Origin: Siphonodentalium dalli
Taxonomy: Eukaryota > Mollusca > Scaphopoda > Gadilida > Siphonodentaliidae
Reading direction: 5' to 3'
Assembly: GCA_032622095.1 (NCBI GenBank)
Contig: CP136067.1
Coordinates: 52,243,899 to 52,307,898, forward strand
DNA length: 64,000 nt
In this document: in pieces, positions 44,607 to 55,261 of the stretch
Layout of the letters: every line of letters begins with the position of its first letter
Position numbering within the stretch: position 1 is the stretch's first letter
Notes under the pieces: generated by a model
Told to the model about the DNA's origin: nothing
The model's input: only the letters and a program-made list of their open reading frames with translations
Databases searched by the model: none
Translations under genes and position numbers: made by a program

Positions 44607-45106
44607 TTAAAGGTACGGTTGGCCTTGGCGGTGGGTATCCTGTGAAAATATTTCCACCCGTCAAAACCGCCACAAACAGAAAGAACATCAAAATGTAGAC
44701 AGACTTTGTCCGTATACAAATAAGAAATATCACGTAAACAATATGTTATTGTCAAATGTTTGACCATTGTTATGTAAACAAAAGCATAAAAAGTTACTTT
44801 TCTGGTGTTTGTTTATATTATGATGGTAATCATAAAGAGCGTTCTTTGTTGGTGAATTCCTGATATGGAACTAATAAAGAGCGTTTATGCCATTTGTGTG
44901 TGATTAGCCAGTAGCATTGTGCTGTCTTCTGTAACACAATCAGTCTCTTGCTAGGTAAAATATAGTAGGTCTTTATGATAACATGCTGTTTACGTGATGG
45001 TCATGGTATATATGAACGAAACTGTATGCGTTTTTCTGTTTTTCTGTTTACGGTGATTAGAACAAATATGAATATTTTCGACAACTAAGGCCTCACATGC
45101 CTTTAA
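44607..45106 (-). mobile_element. TTAA element family K, copy K3 (tandem pair, first)
   Basis: 500 bases, TTAA at 44607-44610 and 45103-45106. Orientation is opposite to K1, K2, K5 and K6. The ends are AGGTACGGTTGGCCTTGGCG and the mirror of AGGCATGTGAGGCC, so this subfamily differs at the TIRs. Two AAAGAGCGTT words lie 42 bases apart (about 44835 and 44877). Confidence 0.9.
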
Positions 45107-45603
45107 AGGTACGGTTGGCCTTGGCGGTGGGTATCCTGTGAAAATATTTCCACCCGTCAAAAACCGCCACAAACGGAAAGAACATCAAAATCTAGACAGT
45201 CTTTGTCCGTATACAAATAAGAAATATCGCATAAACAGTATGTTATTGTCAAATGTTTGACCATTGTTATGTAAACAAAAGCATAAAAAGTTACTTTTCT
45301 GGTGTTTGTTTATATTATGATGGTAAACATAAAGAGCGTTCATTGTTGGTGAATTCCTGAAATGGAACTAATAAAGAGCGTTTATGCCATTTGTGTGTGA
45401 TTAGCAGTAGCATTGTGCTGTCTTCTGTAACACAATCAGGCTCTTGCTTAGGTAAAATATAGTAGGTCTTTATGATAACATGCTGTTTACGTGATGGTCA
45501 TGGTATATATGAACGGAACTGTATGCGTTTTAATGTTTTTCTGTTTACGGTGATTAGAACACATATGAATATTTTCGACAACTAAGGCCGCACGTGCCTT
45601 TAA
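45103..45603 (-). mobile_element. TTAA element family K, copy K4 (tandem pair, second)
   Basis: 501 bases, TTAA at 45103-45106 (shared with K3) and 45600-45603. Nearly identical to K3, with a few substitutions (for example AATCTAGACAGTC for AATGTAGACAGAC). The two copies are head to tail with one TTAA at the joint. Confidence 0.9.
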
Positions 45604-45949
45604 ACGTAAGAGTCCGGGCATTCATGTAAACCCCCGAATGTGATTGATCACCTGACATGTCCGCGATTAATCTATTCCGTGATAGAAAAACGTATAGTGA
45701 TGTGACACGGTCGTTTAATGTATTTGAAGGTGCATTTTCTGATAGCGCGACAAATCGAAATTCTTTGGAAAACTAGGCTTTATTTACTTTTATATATCGT
45801 TGCTTTAACATTTAACGGACCTTTGGTATGTGCACTTTTGATATCATCATGCTTGGTAAGGCTGCCCTCTTGGTTCATATACACAAAGCTTCCATTTGAC
45901 CAAATCCTAAGACATTCATGTACAAGCAATGTAACTCCAGCCCACGATT

Positions 45950-46045
45950 ACGTCCGTTATAGAAGAGCAAAAAGGTCAAAAAACAGCATGTTCCCAACCG
46001 ATATCCCAAGTTGGTGTGGACCGAGAAGACTTGGTCTAATGTATT
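45950..46045. repeat. Right arm of the inverted repeat flanking the K3-K4 pair
   Basis: See 44490-44590. The plus frame 45718-46086 (122 codons) runs through this arm and has no recognised domain; it could be a decayed exon duplicated in inverse orientation, but that is a guess. Confidence 0.65.
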
Positions 46046-46215
46046 TCAAGCAAACATTTCTCGACATATGCCTAGGTTCGATTTGATTTCCAGACCAAAG
46101 AGAAAATGAAAAATACTTGCTATTGCCATCATTCTGAAAAGCCACAACAGTATCCATAACTAATTCGCTCAAAACATGTACAAGGGCTATTTTCTGAGAA
46201 CACCATTTATAGCTA

Positions 46216-46435
46216 CAGTAATGCCCTAAATAATTGACTCCTTAACCACAGCAAAGTTAATAGGTAATTTTGCAGGATTTAGTCGGAAATATGGCTTGTT
46301 GCCATACATTGCCATACATCAGTGAGAGCTTTCCGATGAATGGCAACAAGCCATATTTCTGACTAAATCCTGGAAAGTTACCCATAATTCTGCTGTGGTT
46401 AAGGAGTCGATTATTTAGGGCATTACGGTATACTG
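46216..46435. mobile_element. Foldback MITE with CAGT ends (Tc1/mariner-like)
   Basis: TA-flanked, beginning CAGTAATGCCCTAAATAATT. The right end in reverse reads CAGTATACCGTAATGCCCTA. The arms pair through GACTCCTTAACCACAGCA and ATATGGCTTGTTGCCAT to near the centre. CAGT termini and TA flanks are typical of Tc1/mariner MITEs. A related end without its partner is at about 53105-53130. Non-coding. Confidence 0.85.
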
Positions 46436-46542
46436 TATTGGACAGGCGTGAGGTTGGATGCTCTTTGTCATATATAGACGATCATTGGACATAAAACTTG
46501 TTGAAACTTTCTCTTTTGAACGTTGATGACGTCTCATTAACA

Positions 46543-46835
46543 GAGACCTTTCGCAAAATCACATTGCGATTACGAACATGGACAACATCCTACCCGGACA
46601 TGCAAACAATTCAATCTTTATGCACAGGGGTTCCTATGCGAGCCGAAAATATGGCCCACTCAGTTAAAGTATGTGCAGATGTGTCAATGGTGTGCAACCA
46701 GTCCTGCTTGGGCACGCTCTAACAGTATCCGTGTGGTGTATAACGAATATAACAATCGTAGGTAAATTGTGATGGTGTCCACCTTACTATAGGACAATAT
46801 ATCCTATCCATAATCGTTATTTTGCGAAAGGTCTC
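46543..46835. mobile_element. TIR element M, copy M2
   Basis: 293 bases with ends GAGACCTTTCGCAAAATCAC and, in reverse, GAGACCTTTCGCAAAATAAC. The interior CCTGCTTGGGCACGCTCTAA and AGTATCCGTGTGGTGTATAA matches M1 in reverse orientation. The flanks are TAACA on the left and TAATAA on the right, so the target duplication is unclear. Confidence 0.88.
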
Positions 46836-47164
46836 TAATAAGCTAATGGGTAACTATTTTGTTGTATCGAAAACGGACAAATGGTAGTTTTTATATGACC
46901 AAACACTAGCGTAATTAACGAACCACATCTATACCACACGCATAAGGGTATCTGGCTTTTAATAAAATCTTATAAAAATCAGTTCATAGATACGCATTCC
47001 CATCAGATAAGATTCACATAGGCCTTATTTCGTGGGGTGATTGTGATAAATTACACTCCGTACACAAAGTGTCGTCGAAAGAGTTTACCCTAATCGTAAT
47101 TTAATTTAAGAATTACGTCAATCGTACATATCTGGGCAACTGGGAAATTCAAGATGCAATATGT

Positions 47165-47530
47165 GAACAAACTACGCAACACATCCTCGCACAAATACGC
47201 ACATAATCGACCTATAATGTGAAATATATACATGTGATTATTTGATTCTGAAATAAGCAGATAATGGAGTCATAGCCGTTATTTTATATAATGGCGCGGG
47301 CCACAGTGAAAACACATGTTAAAGAGCGTACGCCTGAAAAGTCGTGAGTTAGCTTATTTGTGTCATTGGCCGCACATAATCTGCTTAGAATCGGCTCAAA
47401 ATGTGACTAAATTGCCCCATTTTCAGCACATTATGGACTCAAAATGAGGCGATTCTAAGCAGATTACCTACCTAGAACAAGTTCTATTAGAAGCCGATAA
47501 TGTGCTGCTTAACGGGAGAACAGGCTGAAC
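47165..47530 (-). repeat. Family R repeat, copy R2
   Basis: Reverse-oriented relative of 29985-30335, with CGCACATAATCGACCTATAA, AAAGAGCGTACGCCTGAAAA, GAGGCGATTCTAAGCAGATT and GGGAGAACAGGCTGAAC. 47390-47475 forms its own hairpin (ATCTGCTTAGAATCGGCTCA with TGAGGCGATTCTAAGCAGAT). Confidence 0.75.
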
Positions 47531-47534
47531 TACG

Positions 47535-49430
47535 GGTCCACCACTAGAGTTTTAAACCGCAATACATATAAGATACTGTCAGTATGGTATAACTATTTAT
47601 TACATAATATAAACTACCAACATCAAAGTATTCAACAGTGAAGATAGTTAGTTGTATGTTCGAGATCGGAACAGGGAGTATTTTACTGAAATTAACAATT
47701 ATATTTCTTGACGCTGTGGGAGCTCTCCGCTTGAGATACAAATGGAGAAGCTAGTCTACTACATCATGTTAATTTTATTCTTAAAATGGCATCATATCGA
47801 TTTCTCATCGAAATTCAAAGAACCACGTTATCGTGTTGTTATTGTCCGAATTTGCATGAACCTGATATCCATGTATCTTCGGCTTTGTTCGTAATTATCT
47901 ATTCCTGTTAGATTCAAGAAAATAGTAGGATTTCTATGGATTACTATTTGTATGTATGTGCTATGTAGTCTTACGCTAATAATAATTTCCAAATTTAAAA
48001 TATTTTATTTCGTTTCGCACGGTGCTCTCTATAATACTGACAGACACGCTTTAATCCAAGTGTTTTGCAGTAAGTTGAATATATTATTGCTTTGAGTGCA
48101 CGTGAATCCTAGCCTGTTGTGGCTGTGATGCATCTCACACCGTCCCGAAAATAAAAATAAGGCTTAATCTATAATGTGCTTGTCGGGCTATAATAGAAAT
48201 GTCGGTGAATTTGTATTATTTATTTCAAAGACCCACATATTTTGATCATAACATGTTTGTCATGAGAATTAAAGCTTCTTGTAGATGCATTGTGCAACTG
48301 ACCAGTTTCGAGTGTTATTCAAAATTTTCCTTCTCCGAAGGAAAGTGTCCGGGTATTTTGTCCCGGAAAACTTTTGGAATTCTTTCCTCATCAATCGAAA
48401 AACAAAATTATTTAAAGACATTTATTTAACCATAGAGCGTGTTCGTGATATCGGCGTGTCACTGATGGTTGTTGCTGATGGACATGAGAGGATGCACGTC
48501 TGCCGAATAGTGTTGGCCTCTTCCGGTTACGACAGCTGAATCGGAAGCGTTCTACTGTGCGATATTTCTACTCTCCTCAACGATTTTTTTGTTCTTGAAT
48601 TATCTAGCATATATACGAGCCAAAGCGTGGTTGGTTATGATGTAAAATAGGATGGGATATCTTTAAAGCTGTGGACATAAATACAAAGTGTATACTGATG
48701 ATCAAATGGATGTTGGTCAAAATAAACCGGATTTATCATATCGTGCGTGGAATTGCTTAACCGATACATCATTCCAATAGATATTTAATTGGGCGGTGAC
48801 GTTGGAAATATCACGCCACGGAGCATTGTTCGTTTATTGGCACGACAAACAAAGCAGGCTGGAATTAAGCAAACATTGTTTCCGAAAATGACCCATGAAA
48901 TAATTGATTACAGGTACATTTCTGTCACATGTGAAAACAACGACTGCAATCAATCATTCTGATCGGGGGACGAACAAATTTGTTAACCCTTTCGTTACTA
49001 AAACTCATTGACAAGTAGTTCCATTAAGAACTGTTCACATAGTTTAGCCAACATATCCTCGCACAAATACGCACATAATCGACCTATAAAGTGAAACAGG
49101 TACCTTACTCGTATTTAAATTAAAGTGCGCGAATTTAAAACTGAGCGAAAAATAGTACGATTCTGAATGTAAAATATACCACAGGGAAAAGAGAGTTATT
49201 TGATGAGATACATACATTACGAAACGCTGGACACTGAATAGACAACTACATGCATAGGTATAAGGTATATGTTTATATTCGGTCAAACATTATAAAAAAA
49301 TCAAAACCATTACTCAATGCCAAGCGGCGTACAACTCATGGTAACATCGACGATGTTGAAATGCTTGTAAGAAAATGCACATATTATAGATTGCATGTGC
49401 TTGAAAGCAAGTCCCAATATATAATGTTAT
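47535..49430. other. Unassigned intergenic DNA
   Basis: Contains a partial family R piece (49050-49100) and a TTAACCCTTTCGTTACT word at 48983. Frames such as 48199-48429 and 48285-48539 overlap in different phases and have no domains. Confidence 0.45.
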
Positions 49431-49720
49431 AACTTGGGGTATAATCCGTTTATTAAAGAATTGATAACTCAGTGTTGAATCATGAGTTTAATCAGTACAA
49501 TTTACTGCTTAACCCTTTCTTTACTGAATGGATTCTCCCCCAAAAAGTTGTAAACGTATATATGCGAATGTCTTATTATTCATTTGGAGTGGTGTTGAGA
49601 GAAAATGAGCAGAACACCAGAGAACACAGACAAAAAGATATATATTGTTATAACTTGGGGGGTATAATTCGTTTATTAAAGAATTTATAACCCAGTGTTG
49701 AATTATGAGTTTTAAACGCA
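49430..49720 (+). repeat. Tandem ~200-bp duplication; second copy holds K5
   Basis: TATAACTTGGGGTATAATCC..TTTATTAAAGAATTGATAAC..GTGTTGAATCATGAGTTTAA recurs at about 49650-49714. The first copy continues TCAGTACAATTTACTGCT directly. The second is interrupted by K5 at the TTAA and then continues TCAGTACAATTTACTGCT at 50234. Thus copy one is the empty site of K5. Confidence 0.9.
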
Positions 49721-50233
49721 CGGTCGGCGTTCGTTGCAGAAATATTCATATTTGTTCAAATCGCCATCAACAGAAGGAATATTAAAATAGATATAGTATT
49801 GTTCATATGCCAAACATAATCAGCGCGTAAATAGTATATTGTCGTCAAGACGTACGATGGTGTACGTAAACAAGAACCTGCTCGTGGTACAGAAGTTTTG
49901 CTTCTGTTTACATACCACAGCACAATTCTATTGGTTAATCACACACAAATGATATAAACGCTCTTTATTATTATCAGGAAAACTGTAACAAGTAACGCTC
50001 TTTATGTTTACCATATCCGGATCTAAACAAAAGCCAGTTTCTGTAACGTTTTTTGCTTTTGTTCACATAACAAAGGAAAACATTTGACAATAACATACTG
50101 TTTATGCCATATTTCTGATTGGTATAAGAACAAAGTCTGTCTATATTTTACTATTGTTTCTGTTTATGGCGGTTTTTGACGGAGGTGAATATTTTAACAG
50201 CATACCCACCGCCAACGCCGCCCGTATCTTTAA
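49712..50233 (+). mobile_element. TTAA element family K, copy K5 (complete)
   Basis: 522 bases, TTAA at 49712-49715 and 50230-50233. Ends ACGCACGGTCGGCGTTCG and ACGCCGCCCGTATCT. Interior with AACGCTCTTT words at about 49966 and 49997. Insertion into the duplicated flank proves duplication of TTAA. Confidence 0.92.
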
Positions 50234-50590
50234 TCAGTACAATTTACTGCTATAACAAAACATACACGTAATATCACACACATGCTTTAGCATCAGGTAT
50301 TTCAAGGGCGGGAGGGGAAAACTATCTCACAGTCGCAAGCGCATAGTCTCACACTCTTCATCATCTAAGGTGTCATGGAATATAACATGTTTATATGAAA
50401 TGTGGAAGATTGGACACGATCCACGACACAACACTGAGAATAGTCAGGATATGTCAAAACATGATACAGCCTAGATGCCGGGGGGGGGGGGGCTATATTA
50501 ACATTATATTAAAGCATCCATAGATCGTTGGTCCGTTGTAAATTTTGTTCTGTATACATAATTTTTAATAATCAAAATTAAATTATTTGT
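50234..50590. other. Unassigned DNA with G homopolymer
   Basis: A G run of about 12 lies at 50479-50491. Nothing else is supported. Confidence 0.5.
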
Positions 50591-50591
50591 A

Positions 50592-51005
50592 ATGTTATTC
50601 GTTCGCTTGGTCATGCTTTCAAGCGTCATTGTCTTTTTTTGGTTAAAGATCGGCCCCAAATCTTATACATGTGCTGCTGGTAGGATATATATTTGGTCTA
50701 TTGAGCAGTCGTGGGTGCATCGAGATCATTATCGAGCATGTGGTGGTCACAATTCCGCACTCACAATTGACATTTTGGCACACATCACTGCTCATTTATG
50801 CTTCAAAAACCAGTTGTTTTTTATGTTGAATTGTTTCAAGTTCAAGATCAAGAACATTTCCGCACGTTTTTCCTGTGATCTCAACCTCCGGTACATCTCA
50901 CTATGCGTTGGTTACACGGGTGACGTATATATATCACTGAAAAACTTTACCGTGTCAAATGACACGAAAAGTTGTCCACAGAAAGCGCGTCAAATGACAC
51001 AGTAA
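50592..51005 (+). CDS. Unrecognised 137-codon open frame, possible secreted protein
   Basis: The N-terminus (MLFVRLVMLSSVIVFFWLK) is hydrophobic with one early arginine, like a signal peptide. The remainder has about 8 cysteines, including YTCAAG, YRACGG and FSCDL. No known domain is recognised and no splice partner is evident. The last 15 codons lie in the TGTCA palindrome array, so the stop is probably not original. It may be a chance frame or one exon of a secreted protein. Confidence 0.2.
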   Translation: MLFVRLVMLSSVIVFFWLKIGPKSYTCAAGRIYIWSIEQSWVHRDHYRACGGHNSALTIDILAHITAHLCFKNQLFFMLNCFKFKIKNISARFSCDLNLRYISLCVGYTGDVYISLKNFTVSNDTKSCPQKARQMTQ

Positions 51006-51292
51006 ACATGTCATGTGACACAGTAAACATGTCATGCGACACACCTAATGTGTCGCCCAATCGTGTCAGGTGACACACTATACGCATCACATATTTTGTC
51101 CATAGAAAGCGCGGCAGGCGTGTAAAGTGACGTTTGGGGCGACACGGGTCCATGTCATGTGACACATCAAATGTGTCATGCGACACATCTAACGTGTTGC
51201 CCAATTGTGTCAGTTGACACACTAAACGCGTCAGAGTTTGTCCATAGAAAGCGCGCCAGGCGTGTAAAGTGACACGTTTGGGGCGACATATC
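50953..51292. repeat. Two ~175-bp units packed with TGTCA..TGACA palindromes
   Basis: Palindromes of the type GTGTCANNTGACAC occur at about 50954, 50988, 51008, 51030, 51063, 51153, 51175 and 51207, with two-base centres AA, TG, GG or GT. The larger unit, ending TTGTCCATAGAAAGCGCG..CAGGCGTGTAAAGTGAC..GTTTGGGGCGACA, is present twice (about 50985-51140 and 51150-51290). Not coding. Half-sites TGACA/TGTCA are the core of MEIS/TGIF-type homeodomain sites, but that role here is speculation. Confidence 0.85.
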
Positions 51293-51304
51293 CATATATC
51301 CTTA

Positions 51305-51470
51305 AAATCTTTAATATGCTGTATTCCTCTTCCTACTCTTCATCTTCATACTCCCTCTCTTTCTTTCTATATCCCCATCTATCTCTTTCTCGCTATTGCT
51401 CTCCTCCGCCTCGGTCCTGTATAACCCATCATACACTCTCCACACATCTCGACATCTATACCTATCATAC
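51305..51470 (+). repeat. Pyrimidine-rich tract
   Basis: About 110 bases (51325-51440) that are mostly C and T (CTCTTCCTACTCTTCATC, TCTCTTTCTCGC). Low-complexity sequence. Confidence 0.75.
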
Positions 51471-51479
51471 AATTTCAAT

Positions 51480-53100
51480 ACATTATAACGAACATATAAT
51501 CAATCAGCCACAATCTTTTATACATATTACCTTTTTAAGAATATAGGGTATCATCTTTCTAAGTGGGCGGAACGATCAAAAAAGCTTATAGATTACTGTC
51601 GCCTCCGTTTCCAACCGATGTAATTTCATGCCTGCAAATCTCCGATAACATACACCAACAATTTTATGTCAACTATACTCCGTCTCAATTTGTTATTTTT
51701 ATTTATCTGTATGTATTGTCTTTGTGTTGGAATAAAGTATGTTTAACAAAGTTAGGCAGTCAAAGTTTGGTGGGTACGGGATAAATGAAAATAATGACAC
51801 ATAATGGTATACATTGCATATTACCAAGTGGGTTATCACCAACATCGTGACTGGCCAGACAGAAGAATGAGACTTGGTAAATATATTCTTTGAACCAAAT
51901 GTAATGTTTGGCGTGGGGTGCCCGGACTACCCGATTCAGGTAAGAAGAAAATATGATTTCAATGGCAACGGCATCTATAAAAAGCGGGAAATACATATTT
52001 CTGTGATAACTATAAATCGTAATATAGTCTACATTTGATATTTGTATGTAGGTTAGGTCCCTACTACATTATATAAACTGCGAGTGACATTGCACGGTGA
52101 CAAAGTCACCTAGTAAGGTCAAGTCCTTTGATAAAATGTTAACTCGCGACAAGTAATTCTATATTCACATGTATAACTCATTAAATGCACTTATTTCGCA
52201 ACCCCTTAACCACAGAATGAAAGTAGAATCGCAGCTTCCTCGCTTTAAATTTCTTGCATTAACCCTTCCATGATTGGAGCTGCCTGCAATTTAGCGAAAA
52301 CACTGTGCCAATGCATTATCGTATATATGCGAGTCTCCCACAGGGAACATCGCATATATAAGATAATTCATTGGCCTAACAATATTTACCTTGGCTAACT
52401 GACTTATTCTGCTTTAATGTCATAACCAGGGTAATAAATTTCATAATTTTATATTTGCGCAGCCCAACGTTGGAGCTGAATATGACCAACAAGGTGAAAG
52501 ATCGAAACCTATTAGGATGTATAAACATATTTATATCAGATATAACATTGCATTGATTTATTTTACTTCCATTGGCATGTGTGATTTACGTTATTGCCCG
52601 AATCTTGACGATAGTAATACTTAAATGAAGTCATGTTGCTCTGGCAACTACAACAACATTCGTGCAAAATGCAGACAATCCAGTTGTTTAAAATAATACC
52701 TTGGACTAGGTTTGGTGTGGCACCACCATGGATCCTATAGGGTTGCGATAGGATAATAAGGGTTAACTGTATTTTGATGGGTAGGGTGGTGTGATTTTTG
52801 TTAAATCGGAGACATTAGTTGGTTACAATGGCAACCGATTTTGAAAGAAAAAAAATGACAAGAAAATGGAATTATAACTGTAATTTCAGAGATATTGTAC
52901 TGGTGTCTGCAGCTTGGTATACGAATGTGTGCATCGCCGTGAAATTGTCAATGGTTGTTTTTTCCGAACTGCTTATGTTGCGTGTTTCTATGGTTCTGTG
53001 TCGATACAGCTTCTATGGGCCTGTATTGGCACATTGGTCCCCCTTTTCACGATTTATGCATCGTTGGATGTTGCGTATGGGGTGGACCACGGGTCCGTAT
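51480..53100. other. Unassigned DNA with partial TTAA-type element
   Basis: 52259-52380 starts TTAACCCTTCCATGATTGGAGC and holds a hairpin (GCCAATGCATTATCGTATAT, mirrored at 52350-52373) closely related to the P1/P2 hairpins, but no matching right end is found. Overlapping frames at 52819-53170 lack domains. Confidence 0.5.
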
Positions 53101-53162
53101 GTGCAGTAATGCCCTAATTAATCGACTCCATATAATTGGGATTTTCAAGCACATATATTTGG

Positions 53163-53455
53163 AACGTTGACACTAGCACTCGATAATCTTCTAATGTCCT
53201 GAGGTTGATTGAAATGTTATTATGAAAGTGACCAAATTGGCAACATTGTAAGCGGCTGCTATGTAAATAAGAATATTGCATCCACCGATATATGTTGCAT
53301 TTTTCTTCAGTTATATCCGAGTTATGAACGTTGACTCTAGAACTCGATAATCTTCTAATGTGCTGAGGTTGATTGAAATGTTATTATGAAAACGACCAAA
53401 TTGGCAACATTGTAAGAGGCTGCTATGTAAATAAGAATATTGCATCCACCGGCTC
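53163..53455 (+). repeat. Two tandem ~162-bp units
   Basis: ACTCGATAATCTTCTAATGT, TGAGGTTGATTGAAATGTTA, ACCAAATTGGCAACATTGTA and GGCTGCTATGTAAATAAGAA occur at 53163-53290 and 53329-53455, nearly identical. Confidence 0.88.
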
Positions 53456-54055
53456 CCACATAACATATAGTTTTGATACGACAATGTATGACTGAATTAT
53501 ACAGCAGATAGTATTCCGTGTTGAAATGGAGGGAGCAAAACACAAAACAGTTCATTAAATGGATATTTGGACAGTATTCGGGATTATGTTCGCCATTGAA
53601 ACCATACATTTTTTCATGCAATGTCTACGTTTTACTTCCGAAGTGAATGAATGTCAAAAATTCGCAACATGTTACAAACGCTGCCCGTGGGCGGCAAGTA
53701 CCAAAAAAAAAAGAGCGTTCAGATGTCAGCCATGGCAGACTGCACTGTGTGTAAGTGATTAGCAGAACGCTCTGGAACTTCAATATGCGTGACGGAAATT
53801 GTCTGATCAGTCCAGCGACGGAGAGCAATCTCTCGACAACGTGATGTGAATCGTTGATACGGCAGAATGATTGGACATGCGACGGTCCCACTGGATACGA
53901 ATATGATAGTGGCGTGCACTGATTCTCAACTGGCCATTATAATACGCGTAGAGACAAGTGTTTTACTTTACACTGTACACACATGATTTTCGAACATCAA
54001 TCTGAAACCAATTGCTGTGGGGAAGTTTTGAAACATCTAAAAGAAATAAAACGTT

Positions 54056-54531
54056 TTAATGGCACGGGCGGCGTTCGTTGCAGAAATATTCATATTTGTT
54101 CAAATCGCCATCAGTAGAAGGAATTTTAAAATTTATATAGTTTTGTTCATATGCCAAACATAATCAGCGCGTAAATAGTATATTGTCGTCAAGACGTACG
54201 ATGGTGTACGCAAGCAATAGCCTGCTCGTGTTACAGAAGTTTTGCGTCTGTTTACATAACACAGCGCAATTCTATTGGTTAATCACACGCAAATGATATA
54301 AAGGCTCTTTATTTTCAGGAAAACAGTAACAAATAACACTCTTTATGTTTACCATCTAAACAAAGGAAAAACATTTGACAATAACATACTGTTTATGCCA
54401 TATTTTTGATTGGTATATATAAGAACAATGTCTGTCTATATTTTACTATTATTTCTGTTTATGGCGGTTTTTGACGGAGGTGAATGTTGTAACAGCATAC
54501 CCACCACCACCAACGCCGCCCGTATCCTTAA
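54056..54531 (+). mobile_element. TTAA element family K, copy K6 (complete, shortened)
   Basis: 476 bases, TTAA at 54056-54059 and 54528-54531. Ends TGGCACGGGCGGCGTTCG and ACGCCGCCCGTATCC. It lacks a ~45-base interior piece found in K2 and K5 (the segment containing GATCTAAACAAAAGCC). Confidence 0.9.
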
Positions 54532-54919
54532 TAAGGATTAACTGCTCCAAGATATATACATGTGTATTCATTTAGTACAGCAACGCATACATTTAGTATA
54601 GCAACGCATACAGAATTGGCGTTCGGTCCCATTCTCTTATCAGATGTTCCCTGGGAGATGGCTGATAAAACACATTAGCTAGGAAACTTCACCATATACA
54701 CTATTACCATAGCTTCTTGTCGTTGTTTAAATACACAATCGTAAATATGCTGCCATCCTGTTCACAAATATTGTATCCCTATTCTTTTGTAAGTTTAGGT
54801 ATGGCCATATTTTATCTGGAACCAGTTTGCTCAACTGTTGAGTAACATGTATCCTGACGGTATATTACGGGCAATACACGAACATATATACATATAAGAA
54901 TCACAAATGACAAACTTAA

Positions 54920-55260
54920 TTTAAAGATGATCCACCCGATTCCACACGACTGTGCAAGATACATTCACATACCAAATTTCAAGTCGATAGCTCCACCCGT
55001 TTCCGAGATCTGGTCTGCGCATGCGCGAAGCTGGCGTCGCACGGGCTCGGCGACCAGATAAAATTCGTATCCGGGGCAAGATACATTCACATACCAAATT
55101 TGAAGTCGATAGCTCCACCCGTTTCCGAGATCTCGTCTGCGCATGCGCGAAGCGGGCGCCGCACGGGCTCGCCAATACGACAACGTCAACCGCCTGGTCA
55201 AACTACACACACGTACCAAGTTTCGTCCCGATCGGTCGAGAATCGTAGATTTGTATAAAT
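54920..55260 (+). repeat. ~123-bp tandem units leading into a CAGA tail
   Basis: CAAGATACATTCACATACCA and TCGATAGCTCCACCCGTTTC recur at 54954 and 55077, each followed by GAGATC.GTCTGCGCATGCGC. A third, weaker unit (ACACACGTACCAAGTTTCGT and ATCGGTCGAGAATCG) adjoins the tail. The arrangement parallels 12100-13160. Probably the 3' region of an RTE/SINE-type retroelement. Confidence 0.75.
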
Positions 55261-55261
55261 G

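Noticed and set aside
45718-46086. 122-codon plus frame
   Set aside because: No recognised domain; part of it lies in an inverted repeat flanking K3/K4. Kept only as a possible decayed exon.
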